Under the pieces are notes generated by a model, which did no database searches, was not told where the DNA came from, and saw only the letters and a list, made by a program, of their open reading frames with translations. A stretch of 64,000 nt of DNA, taken from CAYRNY01 sp964425755. Lineage in GTDB: Bacteria > Chloroflexota > Anaerolineae > Aggregatilineales > Aggregatilineaceae. Below, one piece after another: positions 8,648 through 17,027 of this stretch (position 1 is its first letter; each line of letters begins with the position of its first letter). The DNA lies in assembly GCA_964425755.1 (NCBI GenBank), contig CAYRNY010000010.1, positions 62,001-126,000 on the forward strand, read 5' to 3'. The translations under genes and the position numbers were made by a program.

Positions 8648-10396
8648 TCAGGTTATCCCGCTGCGGCGCAGGATCAGGCGCGGCAGGGTGCGGATCTCGC
8701 GCAGGCCGAGCAGAATCCCCGCGACCACGAACGCCACCGCCCCCGCACCGGCCAGCCCCAGCACGCGCACGACGGTGATGATGAACCCGGCAGTGTGCCA
8801 GCCCAACGCGCCGAACACCGCGTCCGCGCCCAGCACCGCGCCGGCCATTACCGCGGTTGCCGCCAGCGTGCGCAGCATCGTGCTGGCGAGCAGGCGCTCG
8901 TGGATGCCGCCCCAGCGCCGGCGCTGGATGACCAGCAGCAGCACGAGTTCGATCAGGAACGTGATCGAGTAGGCGAGCGCCAGCCCGCCCACGCCCGTGA
9001 TCCCGGCGACCTGGTCGCGCAGGTCACCGGCTGCGGCGTCCAGCGTGGCGACCCCGGCGGTGTGATCTCCGGCGGCAGCCTGCGCGCCCCACTGCGCGAA
9101 CGCCGTATCGACCGTTGTTTCGAAGTTGCCCACGAAGCCCAGGTACAGCCCGCCGACGATCAGCACATTGGCAATCGCGGCGATCACGGCGATCCACAGC
9201 GGCGTGATGGTGTCCTTGTCAGCATAGAAGCTGCGCGCGATGACTTCGTGCAGGCTTTGGAAGATCAGCCCGAAGGCGAAGAATTGCAGCGCCCCGAACA
9301 CCACCGCGCTGTCGTCGGCGCTGAACGCGCCGCGTTCCAGCAGGCTGATCATCGGCTTCCCGATCAAGATCAGCCCGGCGGCGGCGGGGAGCGTGGCGAT
9401 CAGGATGAAGCGCAGCGCGCCGGCCATCGCGTCGCGTTTGCGGTCCACGTCGCCCAGCTCGCTGAAGGCCGCCAGGGTAGGGAACACGACAAACCCCATC
9501 GCCGTGCCGATCAGCGTTTCGGGGATGTTCATCAGCCGGTAGCCCCAGTCGAACGCGCTCACCGCGCCGCTGCCCATGCGCGACGCGACGTTGTTGAACA
9601 CCAGCGTGTTGAACGCGACCACGCCCAGCCCCAACACGCGCGGGATCATCAGCACGATCACGCGTTGCAGCGCCGCGTCGCGCCACCCGTAACGCGGCAG
9701 CCAGCGCATGCGGTAGCGGATCAGCCCCGGCACCTGGATGCTGAAATGCATCGCCGCGCCGATCACCGCGCCCCACGCGATGCCGTAGACACCGAACGGG
9801 CCGATCAGGAACGCCACGCCGAACAGTATCCCGACATCGAACAGGATCGGTGCGAGCGCGGGCAGCAGAAAATGGTTGTGGCTGTGCAGTATCCCCTGAA
9901 AGATGCCGCTGACGCTGAAAATCAACGTGCTGATCAGCAGGATGCGCATCAGCTTGACCGTCTGGTCGACTTTGTCGGCGGTGAACCCCGGCGCGACGAT
10001 GTGCTCCACCAGCCAGGGCGCGAACAGGAATCCGGCCACGCTCAACAGCAGCGTGACGGTGAACACGGTGTTGATCACGCTGCTGGCGAGCGCCCATGCG
10101 CCGGACCGGTCGCCGCGCGCCAGGAACCCGCTGAAGATCGGGATGAACGCGTAGCTCAACGCGCCGCCGCCGATCAGCAGCACGATCTGTTCCGGGATGC
10201 GGTTCGCAGTGACGAAGGCGTCCCACTCGTCGCCCACGCCGAACACGCTGGCGATGATGAACGTCTGGGCCAGGCTGATCGCTTTGGCGGTCGCAAACGC
10301 GATCATCAGGATCAGCGTGTTGCGTGCCATGCTGCTCGCGTCGGCGTGTGCCTGGTTGTTCGATGCAGGTTCGGTGAGAGCGATCTGTTCAGTCAT
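8648..10396 (-). CDS. murJ: Lipid II flippase MurJ/MviN family integral membrane protein
   Basis: The 582-residue protein is almost wholly hydrophobic with about 14 membrane segments, as in MurJ. Characteristic parts are VFGVGDEWDAFVTANRIPEQIVLLIGGGALSYAFIPIF near the N-terminus and LERGAFSADDSAVVFGALQFFAFGLIFQSLHEVIARSFYA in the second half; these match the MOP-superfamily flippase pattern in which charged residues line a central cavity. It would flip lipid-linked peptidoglycan precursor across the cytoplasmic membrane. An insert of about 45 polar residues near residue 430 (TTVDTAFAQWGAQAAAGDHTAGV) is unusual. No other cell-wall genes adjoin it. A Wzx-type flippase is the main alternative. 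Confidence 0.85.
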   Translation of the reverse strand: MTEQIALTEPASNNQAHADASSMARNTLILMIAFATAKAISLAQTFIIASVFGVGDEWDAFVTANRIPEQIVLLIGGGALSYAFIPIFSGFLARGDRSGAWALASSVINTVFTVTLLLSVAGFLFAPWLVEHIVAPGFTADKVDQTVKLMRILLISTLIFSVSGIFQGILHSHNHFLLPALAPILFDVGILFGVAFLIGPFGVYGIAWGAVIGAAMHFSIQVPGLIRYRMRWLPRYGWRDAALQRVIVLMIPRVLGLGVVAFNTLVFNNVASRMGSGAVSAFDWGYRLMNIPETLIGTAMGFVVFPTLAAFSELGDVDRKRDAMAGALRFILIATLPAAAGLILIGKPMISLLERGAFSADDSAVVFGALQFFAFGLIFQSLHEVIARSFYADKDTITPLWIAVIAAIANVLIVGGLYLGFVGNFETTVDTAFAQWGAQAAAGDHTAGVATLDAAAGDLRDQVAGITGVGGLALAYSITFLIELVLLLVIQRRRWGGIHERLLASTMLRTLAATAVMAGAVLGADAVFGALGWHTAGFIITVVRVLGLAGAGAVAFVVAGILLGLREIRTLPRLILRRSGIT

Positions 10397-10655
10397 GCGA
10401 GCCTGTCCTGATCTCCCGTGTGTGCGATGGACTCCCGTAACTGTACCGTCAATCGCGAAGAACGCAAGCGCCCGCTATGCGGGCGTAGGGCAGGCGTAGA
10501 GGCGAAACCAGCATCGCGGCGCATGGGTGAGAGGCCCTGTCCCGGCATGGCTAGAGCGGGGCGATCAATCTGCCGGCGCGTCCGGCGACCGCCCAGGGAC
10601 GCAGCGATTGCTGCGCGGCCATAGTTGCTTGAGCCGTTTTCGACCCGTGCTGGTC

Positions 10656-10685
10656 TTTACTGGCCTATCAATGATGTGCTATAGT
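10656..10685 (+). promoter_or_regulatory. Candidate promoter for a small RNA
   Basis: TTTACT (10656-10661) and TATAGT (10680-10685) are 18 bases apart. The predicted start is near 10692, and the first strong terminator lies only about 90 bases further. Confidence 0.4.
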
Positions 10686-10691
10686 GATAAC

Positions 10692-10783
10692 ACTGCGGGA
10701 CGCTGCGGGGTGGTTATTCCGCCAGCGGGTGGGCAGAAAGAGGGCGGGGCACGCCGGATATTTGGTGCCCCGCCCGAATTTTT
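10692..10783 (+). ncRNA. Candidate small RNA with intrinsic terminator
   Basis: A transcript from the candidate promoter would hold a first hairpin (10701-10708 with 10719-10727, one bulge) and end at an 11-bp perfect stem (10742-10752 with 10765-10775) followed by GAATTTTT. No open reading frame with a ribosome site lies inside. The hairpin could instead simply terminate the minus-strand peptidase gene that ends at 10807, whose side has only a weak T-tract (CTCTTT). Both roles may hold. Confidence 0.35.
10742..10783. terminator. Strong hairpin terminator, possibly bidirectional
   Basis: A perfect 11-bp stem GGGCGGGGCAC/GTGCCCCGCCC with a 12-base loop. The plus strand continues GAATTTTT; the minus strand continues CTCTTTCTG. 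It lies just after the stop of the minus-strand C39-like gene. Confidence 0.75.
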
Positions 10784-10806
10784 CGGGTGTGCTGGTTGCC
10801 GCCGGA

Positions 10807-12423
10807 TCACGACCCCTGCGCGACGAGGAACGTCCCGGCCTCGACCTGCGCTTTGGCTTCTTGGGCCGGGGAGAAATTCTTGTTATAACGCAGCGCGAGA
10901 TCGAAGTTTCTGATCGCTTCGCTGGTGTTTCCCTCAGCGGCGTGGGTCATGCCGATCCAGTAATAGGATTCTTCGACGTACTTGGTGGTGGAGATGGTAT
11001 TGTTCGCCAGCGCGCGGACCTGGCTGTAGTCCCCGATGTTGAAATACGCTTCATAAGGCCCAAACTGGTACCACAACATGCGGAACGGCAGCCCCAGGCG
11101 CAGCGCCTGGTCAAACGCGATGGCGGCGTTGTCGTACTGCTTCAGCGCAACATAGGCCGTGCCCATGTTGAACCAGGCCCATTTATCATCGCGGTCGCGG
11201 TTGGCTTCCTCGCGTGCCATGTTCAGCGCGGTCTGGTAGCCGTACGCCGGATCGACATAGTCGCCTAGCGCCTTGCGCACTTCCATCTCGCGCCCCTGGT
11301 CGTAGAGCACCATGAATACGCGGTTGAAGTGGCGCCATTTCTCATCGAAGACGCTGTACGGGCTGGGGCGGCCCTGCCGGTTGTTGCTGCCCAGGTAGCT
11401 GTCGTAGGTCAGGAAGTGTTGCTCGTAGTCATTGTAACCGACCAGCAGCACGTAATGGCCCATCCAGCCCTCGCCTTCCGGCTGGATGCTCTCTTCGACC
11501 ACCACGGGGAAGCCCGCCGCCAGCAGCCGCTTAAGCGTCGTGGTCGTGCCGCCGATGCGGTAGAGCGCCTTCAGGCCGGTTTCGGGTGTGTGGTTGTTGA
11601 CGAATTGCACCATCTGCCAGGGGCTGACGTTTTTGTCTTCAGTATGCGGCTTCATCCATTGCGCCGCCCTGTACTGGTCGTTTCGCCAGCCGTAATAACT
11701 CAGCGCCATCGTCATCGTCGTAGGGCCGCAGTTGTTCCAGCCCTGCTGCTCGTACCTGATCTGGTCGAGGTTGAGCAAATATGACTTTTCCAGCGGCGTG
11801 TCGGTTGGCACAACGTTCGGTGTCCACGTCGGCTGGATCGCTGCTGCGGCTTGCGCGGGGGCCTGCGTCGGCGCGACATAAGTCGGCAGCGGTGAAGGCG
11901 TCAGTGTGGGGGCCATGCCGACCGGGATTCCATCGATCGCGTCGCCTTCCGGTGTGGCGCTGGGGACAGGGGATGTCTGGGTTTCGTCTGCCGGTTGTGT
12001 TTCTGGCGGTGGTGTGGCGGTGGATTCCTGCGTGTTGAGCAGTTGTTGTGCTGCATCTTCGTCACCGCCGCCCCCGAGTGTTGGCAGCGTATCAAACGGC
12101 ACGGTCGGGCGCAGCGACTCAAACGGCGGGAACATATCGATCAGGCGCTGCTGGTAGCGTGGTTCCAGGTCGCGGAAGAACGGCGGAAACGCGATCACAA
12201 AGATCACCAGCAGCACCACGCCGAAAGCCAGCGCGCCGGCTCCCAGCGCCAGCAGCGCTTTGGCCCAGTTGGGCAGGCTCCCACGCCGCCGGACCTGCGG
12301 CTTGCGCCGTTTGCTGCGCCCGCTAAGCGACATATTCACCGCGCCAGGTATTCCCAGGCTGTTGTAATCATTCGGCACGCTTGAAGGGAGTTCTTTGGTT
12401 GAGCGTTTTCCCGTTTTTGCCAT
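10807..12423 (-). CDS. Membrane-anchored C39-like cysteine peptidase with TPR repeats
   Basis: The ATG at 12423 has GGAG eight bases upstream and gives 538 residues. Residues 1-52 are polar and basic, 53-78 form one membrane segment, and 95-205 are a Pro/Thr-rich linker. The peptidase domain (about 210-370) has the catalytic Cys in NNCGPTTMTMALSYYG (near 227) and the His in GHYVLLVGYND (near 322), as in the C39_2/papain-like family. The last 170 residues contain tetratricopeptide-type repeats (WAWFNMGTAYVALKQYDNAAIAFDQA, then YYWIGMTHAAEGNTSEAIRNFDLAL). It is probably fixed in the membrane with the enzyme outside. The physiological target is unknown; no bacteriocin genes are nearby. A longer reading from 12453 lacks an SD. 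Confidence 0.85.
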   Translation of the reverse strand: MAKTGKRSTKELPSSVPNDYNSLGIPGAVNMSLSGRSKRRKPQVRRRGSLPNWAKALLALGAGALAFGVVLLVIFVIAFPPFFRDLEPRYQQRLIDMFPPFESLRPTVPFDTLPTLGGGGDEDAAQQLLNTQESTATPPPETQPADETQTSPVPSATPEGDAIDGIPVGMAPTLTPSPLPTYVAPTQAPAQAAAAIQPTWTPNVVPTDTPLEKSYLLNLDQIRYEQQGWNNCGPTTMTMALSYYGWRNDQYRAAQWMKPHTEDKNVSPWQMVQFVNNHTPETGLKALYRIGGTTTTLKRLLAAGFPVVVEESIQPEGEGWMGHYVLLVGYNDYEQHFLTYDSYLGSNNRQGRPSPYSVFDEKWRHFNRVFMVLYDQGREMEVRKALGDYVDPAYGYQTALNMAREEANRDRDDKWAWFNMGTAYVALKQYDNAAIAFDQALRLGLPFRMLWYQFGPYEAYFNIGDYSQVRALANNTISTTKYVEESYYWIGMTHAAEGNTSEAIRNFDLALRYNKNFSPAQEAKAQVEAGTFLVAQGS

Positions 12424-12915
12424 CACGCTTACTCCTTCACCCGTGCCGGACACCAGCGCACGGCGCGGGTTTGCTGGCGCTGCGGGGCCAGCACTTCCAA
12501 TACGTCACTCAGTAGCGCAGCTTATCTTGCGAAGCGGTCCTCATCACCAGTAGGGCGGCGGCTCAGGAGTCCCCGTGCAGCGGACGTGCTGCGACCGTTC
12601 CCGTTGCACCGCTGCATAAGCACTATGCTGGCACTATAGCGCATCTGAACTGAGTTTACCAGCGCCAATTGGCGCGTTACCGGCGGCGATTTTAGATTCT
12701 CATCTAGTTCTTATGTGCGTGGTTGCACGTCGCCGCGCCGTAGAACCGAGTATCGCAAAACGCCGGATTCACCGCACGCGGGCCGGTCTACGTTTGGGCG
12801 GCGGAGTTGCCGCACGCGCTGGCATTGCCGCGCGCTGCCGTCGCCGGATGGACTGGTCCCCATGCGCCGCAGCACACGTTCCGGTTTGTCGTGTTTGCCT
12901 GATCGGGTTGTGTTC

Positions 12916-12944
12916 TTGCTTCTAAAAAAATAAATTGTTATGCT
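12916..12944 (+). promoter_or_regulatory. Promoter of the beta-propeller/cytochrome c gene
   Basis: TTGCTT (12916-12921) and TATGCT (12939-12944) are exactly 17 bases apart in an AT-rich stretch. The predicted start, near 12951, falls on the first base of an 11-bp inverted repeat. Confidence 0.6.
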
Positions 12945-12950
12945 ATAAAA

Positions 12951-12980
12951 CAATTAAATCAATGAAAGTTGATTTAATTG
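12951..12980. promoter_or_regulatory. Operator-like inverted repeat at the transcription start
   Basis: CAATTAAATCA (12951-12961) and TGATTTAATTG (12970-12980) are a perfect 11-bp inverted repeat with an 8-base spacer. Its place at the predicted +1 fits a repressor site; as RNA it would be a weak A/U hairpin at the 5' end. Confidence 0.55.
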
Positions 12981-13015
12981 CGTTTATTTCCATACCACAC
13001 GAGAGGAAAGCATTG

Positions 13016-14335
13016 ATGAAAGCACTGAAGCTTGTAGGCATATTGCTTGCCGTTGCCAGCCTGGCAAGTGTCGCGCTGGCACAGCCGCCCGCACCGGGGC
13101 TCGAAGGTGCGGAGACCGTCGCCAGCGGATTCAACGGCCCCCAGGGCGTGCTCGTTGATCCCGACGGCGCGCTGTGGGTGATTGACAGCGGCCTGGGTGG
13201 GGACCAGGAACTCGGCACGCTCACCGGGCCGGACGGGGAGCCGTTCACGTCCGTGATGGGCGAAACGGCGGCCATCGTCAAGGTCACGCCGGACGGTGAG
13301 CAAAGTGTCGTTGCCAGCCTGCCGTCGATCACCATCGCGCCGGGTGAAACCAGCGGTGGTGCGCGGCTGGTGCTGCTGGATGGCGTGCTCTACGCGACCA
13401 GTGGCGGTTTCGTTGGTGGGTTGGACGTCGCACGGCCACCGCTGGCCGGCGCGGTCGTCCGCGTGGGGGAAGACGGTACGGTCACCGAGGTGGCGGATAC
13501 GTGGGCTTTTGAAGAAGCCAATAACCCCGACGGATTCATCCTCGAATCACATCCATATGGCATGACCGCAGGGCCGGATGGCTGGCTGTACGTGGCTGAC
13601 GCGGGGGCGAATACCCTGCTGCGTGTGAATCCGGAGTCGGGCGATATCGAACTCGTCGCTGCCTTCACCGAGGGCTTCCCTGGCGGGTTCCCGAATCCGG
13701 CTCGCGGTGGGGCGGTGGAAGCCGACCCTGTGCCGACCGCCGTGTCGGTAGCTGAAGACGGCACCGCGTATGTGGCGTTCCTGACGGGCGCGCCGTTTAT
13801 CCCCGGCACGGCCAGGGTGATGCAGGTCACGCCGGCGGGCGCGGTGAGCGATTACGCCACCGGCCTGACCACGCTCACCGATCTGCAGCGTGGCCCGGAT
13901 GGCGAACTTTACGCTGTGCAGTTCGGCATCTTCGGCGAGCAGGGACCTGACCCGACCACTGGCGCGATCGTGCGCGTGCGCGAAGGCGACGCTTCCGAAG
14001 TCGTCGTCTCCGGCCTGCCGTTCCCGACCGCGATCGCGTTCGATGAGGCGGGCAACGCTTACGTGACGGTCAACGGCGTGGGCGCGCCGGGATCGGGCGC
14101 GGTGGTGCGCTTCGACGCGCTGACCGAAATAGTGGGCGAGCCGGTGATGGCGGCCAACGGCGCTGAGCTGGTCGACACGCGCTGCACCGTCTGCCACACG
14201 CGCGAACGCATCGACAACGCCAGCAAAGATGAAGCCGGGTGGGCCGCGACGGTGGACCGCATGATCGGTTATGGCGCGCAGCTCAACGACGCCGAGCGCG
14301 AAGCCGTGATCGCCTACCTGGCGGGCGGCATGTAA
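13016..14335 (+). CDS. Secreted ScyD/ScyE-type beta-propeller with C-terminal cytochrome c motif
   Basis: The ATG at 13016, after GAGAGGAAAG, gives 439 residues. Residues 1-22 are a signal peptide ending VALA. The body (about 25-370) is a repeating beta-propeller of the SMP-30/ScyD-ScyE kind: segments such as FNGPQGVLVDPDGALWVIDSG, YGMTAGPDGWLYVADAGANTLLRV and LPFPTAIAFDEAGNAYVTVNG recur. The end holds a covalent heme site, RCTVCHTRERI (near residue 390), followed by the short helix pattern of a mini cytochrome c, DRMIGYGAQLNDAEREAVIAYLAGGM. So the protein likely acts outside the membrane as a redox enzyme or electron-accepting dehydrogenase. Joining of these two parts is unusual. The function is not known. 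Confidence 0.8.
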   Translation: MKALKLVGILLAVASLASVALAQPPAPGLEGAETVASGFNGPQGVLVDPDGALWVIDSGLGGDQELGTLTGPDGEPFTSVMGETAAIVKVTPDGEQSVVASLPSITIAPGETSGGARLVLLDGVLYATSGGFVGGLDVARPPLAGAVVRVGEDGTVTEVADTWAFEEANNPDGFILESHPYGMTAGPDGWLYVADAGANTLLRVNPESGDIELVAAFTEGFPGGFPNPARGGAVEADPVPTAVSVAEDGTAYVAFLTGAPFIPGTARVMQVTPAGAVSDYATGLTTLTDLQRGPDGELYAVQFGIFGEQGPDPTTGAIVRVREGDASEVVVSGLPFPTAIAFDEAGNAYVTVNGVGAPGSGAVVRFDALTEIVGEPVMAANGAELVDTRCTVCHTRERIDNASKDEAGWAATVDRMIGYGAQLNDAEREAVIAYLAGGM

Positions 14336-14367
14336 GCGTCCAAGCAGCATCTTCTGTTGGTCATCTC

Positions 14368-14396
14368 GCGGCCTGGGGAACACATCCCCGGGCCGC
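14368..14396 (+). terminator. Hairpin after the beta-propeller gene
   Basis: GCGGCCTGGGG (14368-14378) pairs with CCCCGGGCCGC (14386-14396) with one G-U pair and a 7-base loop. Only GTTGCTCC follows, so the T-tract is poor. Confidence 0.45.
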
Positions 14397-14482
14397 GTTG
14401 CTCCGTGCGGCAAACAGGCAGCAGCATACGCGCCGGTTAGTTCATTCAAGATCGGCAGCCCTTCCGCGTCCGCAAAAAACCT

Positions 14483-14511
14483 TTGACTTTTGCCCGTCGG
14501 TCTCGTAAAAT
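14483..14511 (+). promoter_or_regulatory. Promoter of the EF-G paralogue gene
   Basis: TTGACT (14483-14488) and TAAAAT (14506-14511) have ideal 17-base spacing. The transcript would start near 14518, giving a leader of about 224 bases before the ATG at 14742. The leader holds GAACAT/ATGTTC and GGCGG-type inverted repeats but no open reading frame I can support. The region from 14397 to 14482 shows nothing else. Confidence 0.7.
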
Positions 14512-14741
14512 CACGGCGTTACTCATTCGCCGGTTTTGTGTTCGTAGCTTGTGGTGGCGGCGTTGTGTCCGCCTCCTCTACGCGTCGATGTCGCGCCCTC
14601 ACACCAGCTATTCAATCACATAACCCGTGACGATTGCGTGTGTTGACACGAACATCCGGTGGTGCAAGCGTGCCGTGACATGTTCATGTTTGAATGATGA
14701 AAGCCGAAGTACCTTAAAAGCGATCTGGAGGCTTTACCCGC

Positions 14742-16832
14742 ATGAAGGAATATACAACCGATTTGCTGAGGAATGTCGCCCTGGTAGGCCACCAGGGCGC
14801 CGGTAAGACCAGCCTGGTCGAGGCCATGCTGTTTAATACCGGCGCGATCACACGGATGGGCAAGGTCGAGGAAGGCAATACCGTCACCGACTTTGACTCG
14901 GACGAAAAAGAGCGCAACCTTTCCATTTACACCGCCCTGGCCGCGGTTGAGCACAACGGGCACAAGATCAACGTGCTGGATGCGCCCGGTTATGTCGATT
15001 TCCAGGGCGAGGCGAAGAACGCCGTCGCGGTGGCCGATGCGGCGGTCGTGCTGGTGGATGCCGTCGCCGGGCCGGAAGTCGGCACCGAGCTGGCGTTCGA
15101 TTTCGCGGCGGAGTTTGAGCTGCCGCTGCTCGTGGTCATCAACAAGATGGACCGCGACAATGCGAACTTCACCAGGGCGCTCGACACGCTGCGCGAGCGG
15201 TTCCCGGCTTATTCCTTTGCGCCGATCCAGTTGCCGATCGGGTCCCAGGCGGACTTTAAGGGCGTGGTGGACCTGATGGCGCAGGTGGCGTATGAAGGCG
15301 TCGGCAAGAGCGCCTCCGACGTGCCCGCCGAGATGGCCGACGAGGTGGCGGCGGCGCGCCTGGAGTTGATCGAGGTGGCGGCGGAGACCGACGACGCGCT
15401 GATGGAGAAGTATTTCGAGGAAGAGACGCTCAGCGACGAGGAAGTGCAGCGCGCGATCCGTTCGGGTGATCGCCAGACGGTGCCCGTGTTCGCGGCCAGT
15501 GCCACGCACAACGTCGGCGTGGTGCCGCTGCTGAACGCGCTCGTGAACTACGTCAAGCCGCCGGACAACCGCGCGGTGCGCGTGGTCGAGGAACACGGCG
15601 GCGAGCCGGAAGTGATCAACGCTTTTAGCGACTCCGGCGATCCGCTGGCCTACGTATTCCACAGCCACACGGATAAGTACGGCACGCTGTCCTACTTCCG
15701 CCTGTTCAATGGCAAGATCACCGGCAACGACTCGCTGCATAACCTGGACACGGACGAGGAAGAGCGTTTCGGCGGCCTGATGACGATGCGCGGCGAGGAG
15801 CAACTTCCGGTTGAGACGCTGCACGCGGGCGATATCGGCGTGGTGGCGAAGCTGCGTGGCACGCACACCGGCCACACGCTGGCGAAGGGCAACACCCACA
15901 GATTCGTGAAGCGCCCCGAATTCGGGATGCCGATCTACGCCGTGCGGCTGCACCCGAGGACGCAGTCCGACAGCGCGAAGATGGGCGAGGTGCTCACCGG
16001 GCTGACCAACGCCGACCCGACCCTGAACTGGTACCAGGACTCCGCGCTGAAACAGACGATTCTCGAAGGCATGGGCGGCACGCACATCGACGTGGCGATC
16101 AAACGCGCGAGCGCGATGGGCGTGGGGCTGGATGTCAGCGTGCCGAAGGTGTCCTACCAGGAGACAGTGACCAAGCAGGCGAGCGCGGTCTACCGCCACA
16201 AGAAGCAGACCGGCGGCGCGGGCCAGTTCGCGGAGGTGCACCTGCGCGTCGAGCCGATGCCGCAGGACGCGGTCAATGAAGAGACAGGCGAGCCGCTGGA
16301 ATTCACGTTCGAGTCCGAAGTCTTCGGTGGCGCGATCAGCCAACAGTTCATCGGTTCCACCGAAAAGGGCGTGCGCCAGGTGCTTGACCAGGGCGTGATC
16401 GCCGGTTACCCGGTGAAGTACGTCAAAGCGGTGGTGTACGATGGCAAGATGCACCCCGTCGACTCGAAAGATATCGCCTTCCAGATCGCCGGGCGCGGCG
16501 CGTTCCGCGAGGCGTTCCAGCAGGCCGGGCCGGTGCTGCTTGAGCCGATCATGCGGGTGCAGGTCACCGTGCCCGAAGAGAGCATGGGCGACATCATGGG
16601 CGATATGAACACCCGGCGCGGGCGCGTGCTGGGCATGGAAACCGATGCCGGGCGCAGCGTCGTGACGGCTGAGGTCCCGCAGGCCGAGATTCTGCGCTAC
16701 TCGAATGACCTGCGCTCAATGACTGCCGGGCGCGGCGTGTTCACGATGGAGTTCCTGCGCTACGAGCGCGTACCGGCGCACCTGCAGCAGGAGATCATCG
16801 AGCAGGCCAAGAAAGAGGCCGAGGAAGCGTAA
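14742..16832 (+). CDS. Elongation factor G-like GTPase (EF-G paralogue)
   Basis: This 696-residue protein has the EF-G domain order: G domain with P-loop GHQGAGKT (16-23), switch II DAPGYVDF (80-87) and NKMD (134-137), then domains II-V, ending with the typical EILRYSNDLRSMTAGRGVFTMEF. It departs from canonical EF-G at key places: the catalytic His of DTPGHVDF is Tyr83, and the switch I RGIT is RNLS (58-61), so the Mg-binding Thr is Ser. Such changes mark the EF-G2/FusA2-like paralogues whose role in translation is unclear and whose GTPase is often weak. It stands alone, without rpsL, rpsG or tuf. GGAGG precedes the ATG at good distance. I do not call it the main fusA. Confidence 0.9.
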   Translation: MKEYTTDLLRNVALVGHQGAGKTSLVEAMLFNTGAITRMGKVEEGNTVTDFDSDEKERNLSIYTALAAVEHNGHKINVLDAPGYVDFQGEAKNAVAVADAAVVLVDAVAGPEVGTELAFDFAAEFELPLLVVINKMDRDNANFTRALDTLRERFPAYSFAPIQLPIGSQADFKGVVDLMAQVAYEGVGKSASDVPAEMADEVAAARLELIEVAAETDDALMEKYFEEETLSDEEVQRAIRSGDRQTVPVFAASATHNVGVVPLLNALVNYVKPPDNRAVRVVEEHGGEPEVINAFSDSGDPLAYVFHSHTDKYGTLSYFRLFNGKITGNDSLHNLDTDEEERFGGLMTMRGEEQLPVETLHAGDIGVVAKLRGTHTGHTLAKGNTHRFVKRPEFGMPIYAVRLHPRTQSDSAKMGEVLTGLTNADPTLNWYQDSALKQTILEGMGGTHIDVAIKRASAMGVGLDVSVPKVSYQETVTKQASAVYRHKKQTGGAGQFAEVHLRVEPMPQDAVNEETGEPLEFTFESEVFGGAISQQFIGSTEKGVRQVLDQGVIAGYPVKYVKAVVYDGKMHPVDSKDIAFQIAGRGAFREAFQQAGPVLLEPIMRVQVTVPEESMGDIMGDMNTRRGRVLGMETDAGRSVVTAEVPQAEILRYSNDLRSMTAGRGVFTMEFLRYERVPAHLQQEIIEQAKKEAEEA

Positions 16833-16865
16833 CCGCTTCGTACCTCTGTATGATGCAAATCCACG

Positions 16866-16895
16866 CGGGGCGGCCCACCGGTCGCCCCGTTTGTG
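16866..16895 (+). terminator. Terminator of the EF-G paralogue gene
   Basis: CGGGGCGGCC pairs with GGTCGCCCCG (16866-16889, one G-U pair, tight loop), followed by TTTGTGT, 33 bases after the stop codon. Confidence 0.7.
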
Positions 16896-16959
16896 TCCGG
16901 TAAATGCGGGCCGGATTCGTGCCTTTTGAGCGAACTTCTGTGTTAACTTTCACAATCAG

Positions 16960-16988
16960 TTGGCGGGGCCGGCGCATTTCTCTAAAAT
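16960..16988 (+). promoter_or_regulatory. Promoter of ygfZ
   Basis: TTGGCG (16960-16965) and TAAAAT (16983-16988), 17 bases apart, lie 40 bases before the GTG start. Confidence 0.65.
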
Positions 16989-17027
16989 CCATCATAAAAA
17001 TAGCGCCCACGACAAGGAGACAGCATC

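Larger units (their letters stand above)
10397..10806. other. Intergenic region with a possible small RNA
   Basis: No protein gene is evident in these 410 bases. The right third has a plus-strand promoter-like pair and a strong hairpin, listed separately. The left part (10397-10650) shows nothing recognisable beyond the murJ leader. Confidence 0.5.
12424..13015. other. Divergent intergenic region (peptidase and beta-propeller genes)
   Basis: These 592 bases hold no convincing gene. A perfect 14-base palindrome GCGCCAATTGGCGC lies at 12662-12675, about 25 bases upstream of a minus-strand -10 (TATAGT, plus ACTATA 12633-12638) that could serve the peptidase gene through a leader of about 200 bases. 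The right end turns sharply AT-rich and carries the promoter and inverted repeat of the beta-propeller gene. Confidence 0.4.

Noticed and set aside
10807..12423. Bacteriocin-exporting C39 peptidase
   Set aside because: There is no ABC transporter part or double-glycine precursor gene; the peptidase-like domain is joined to TPRs and a membrane anchor instead.
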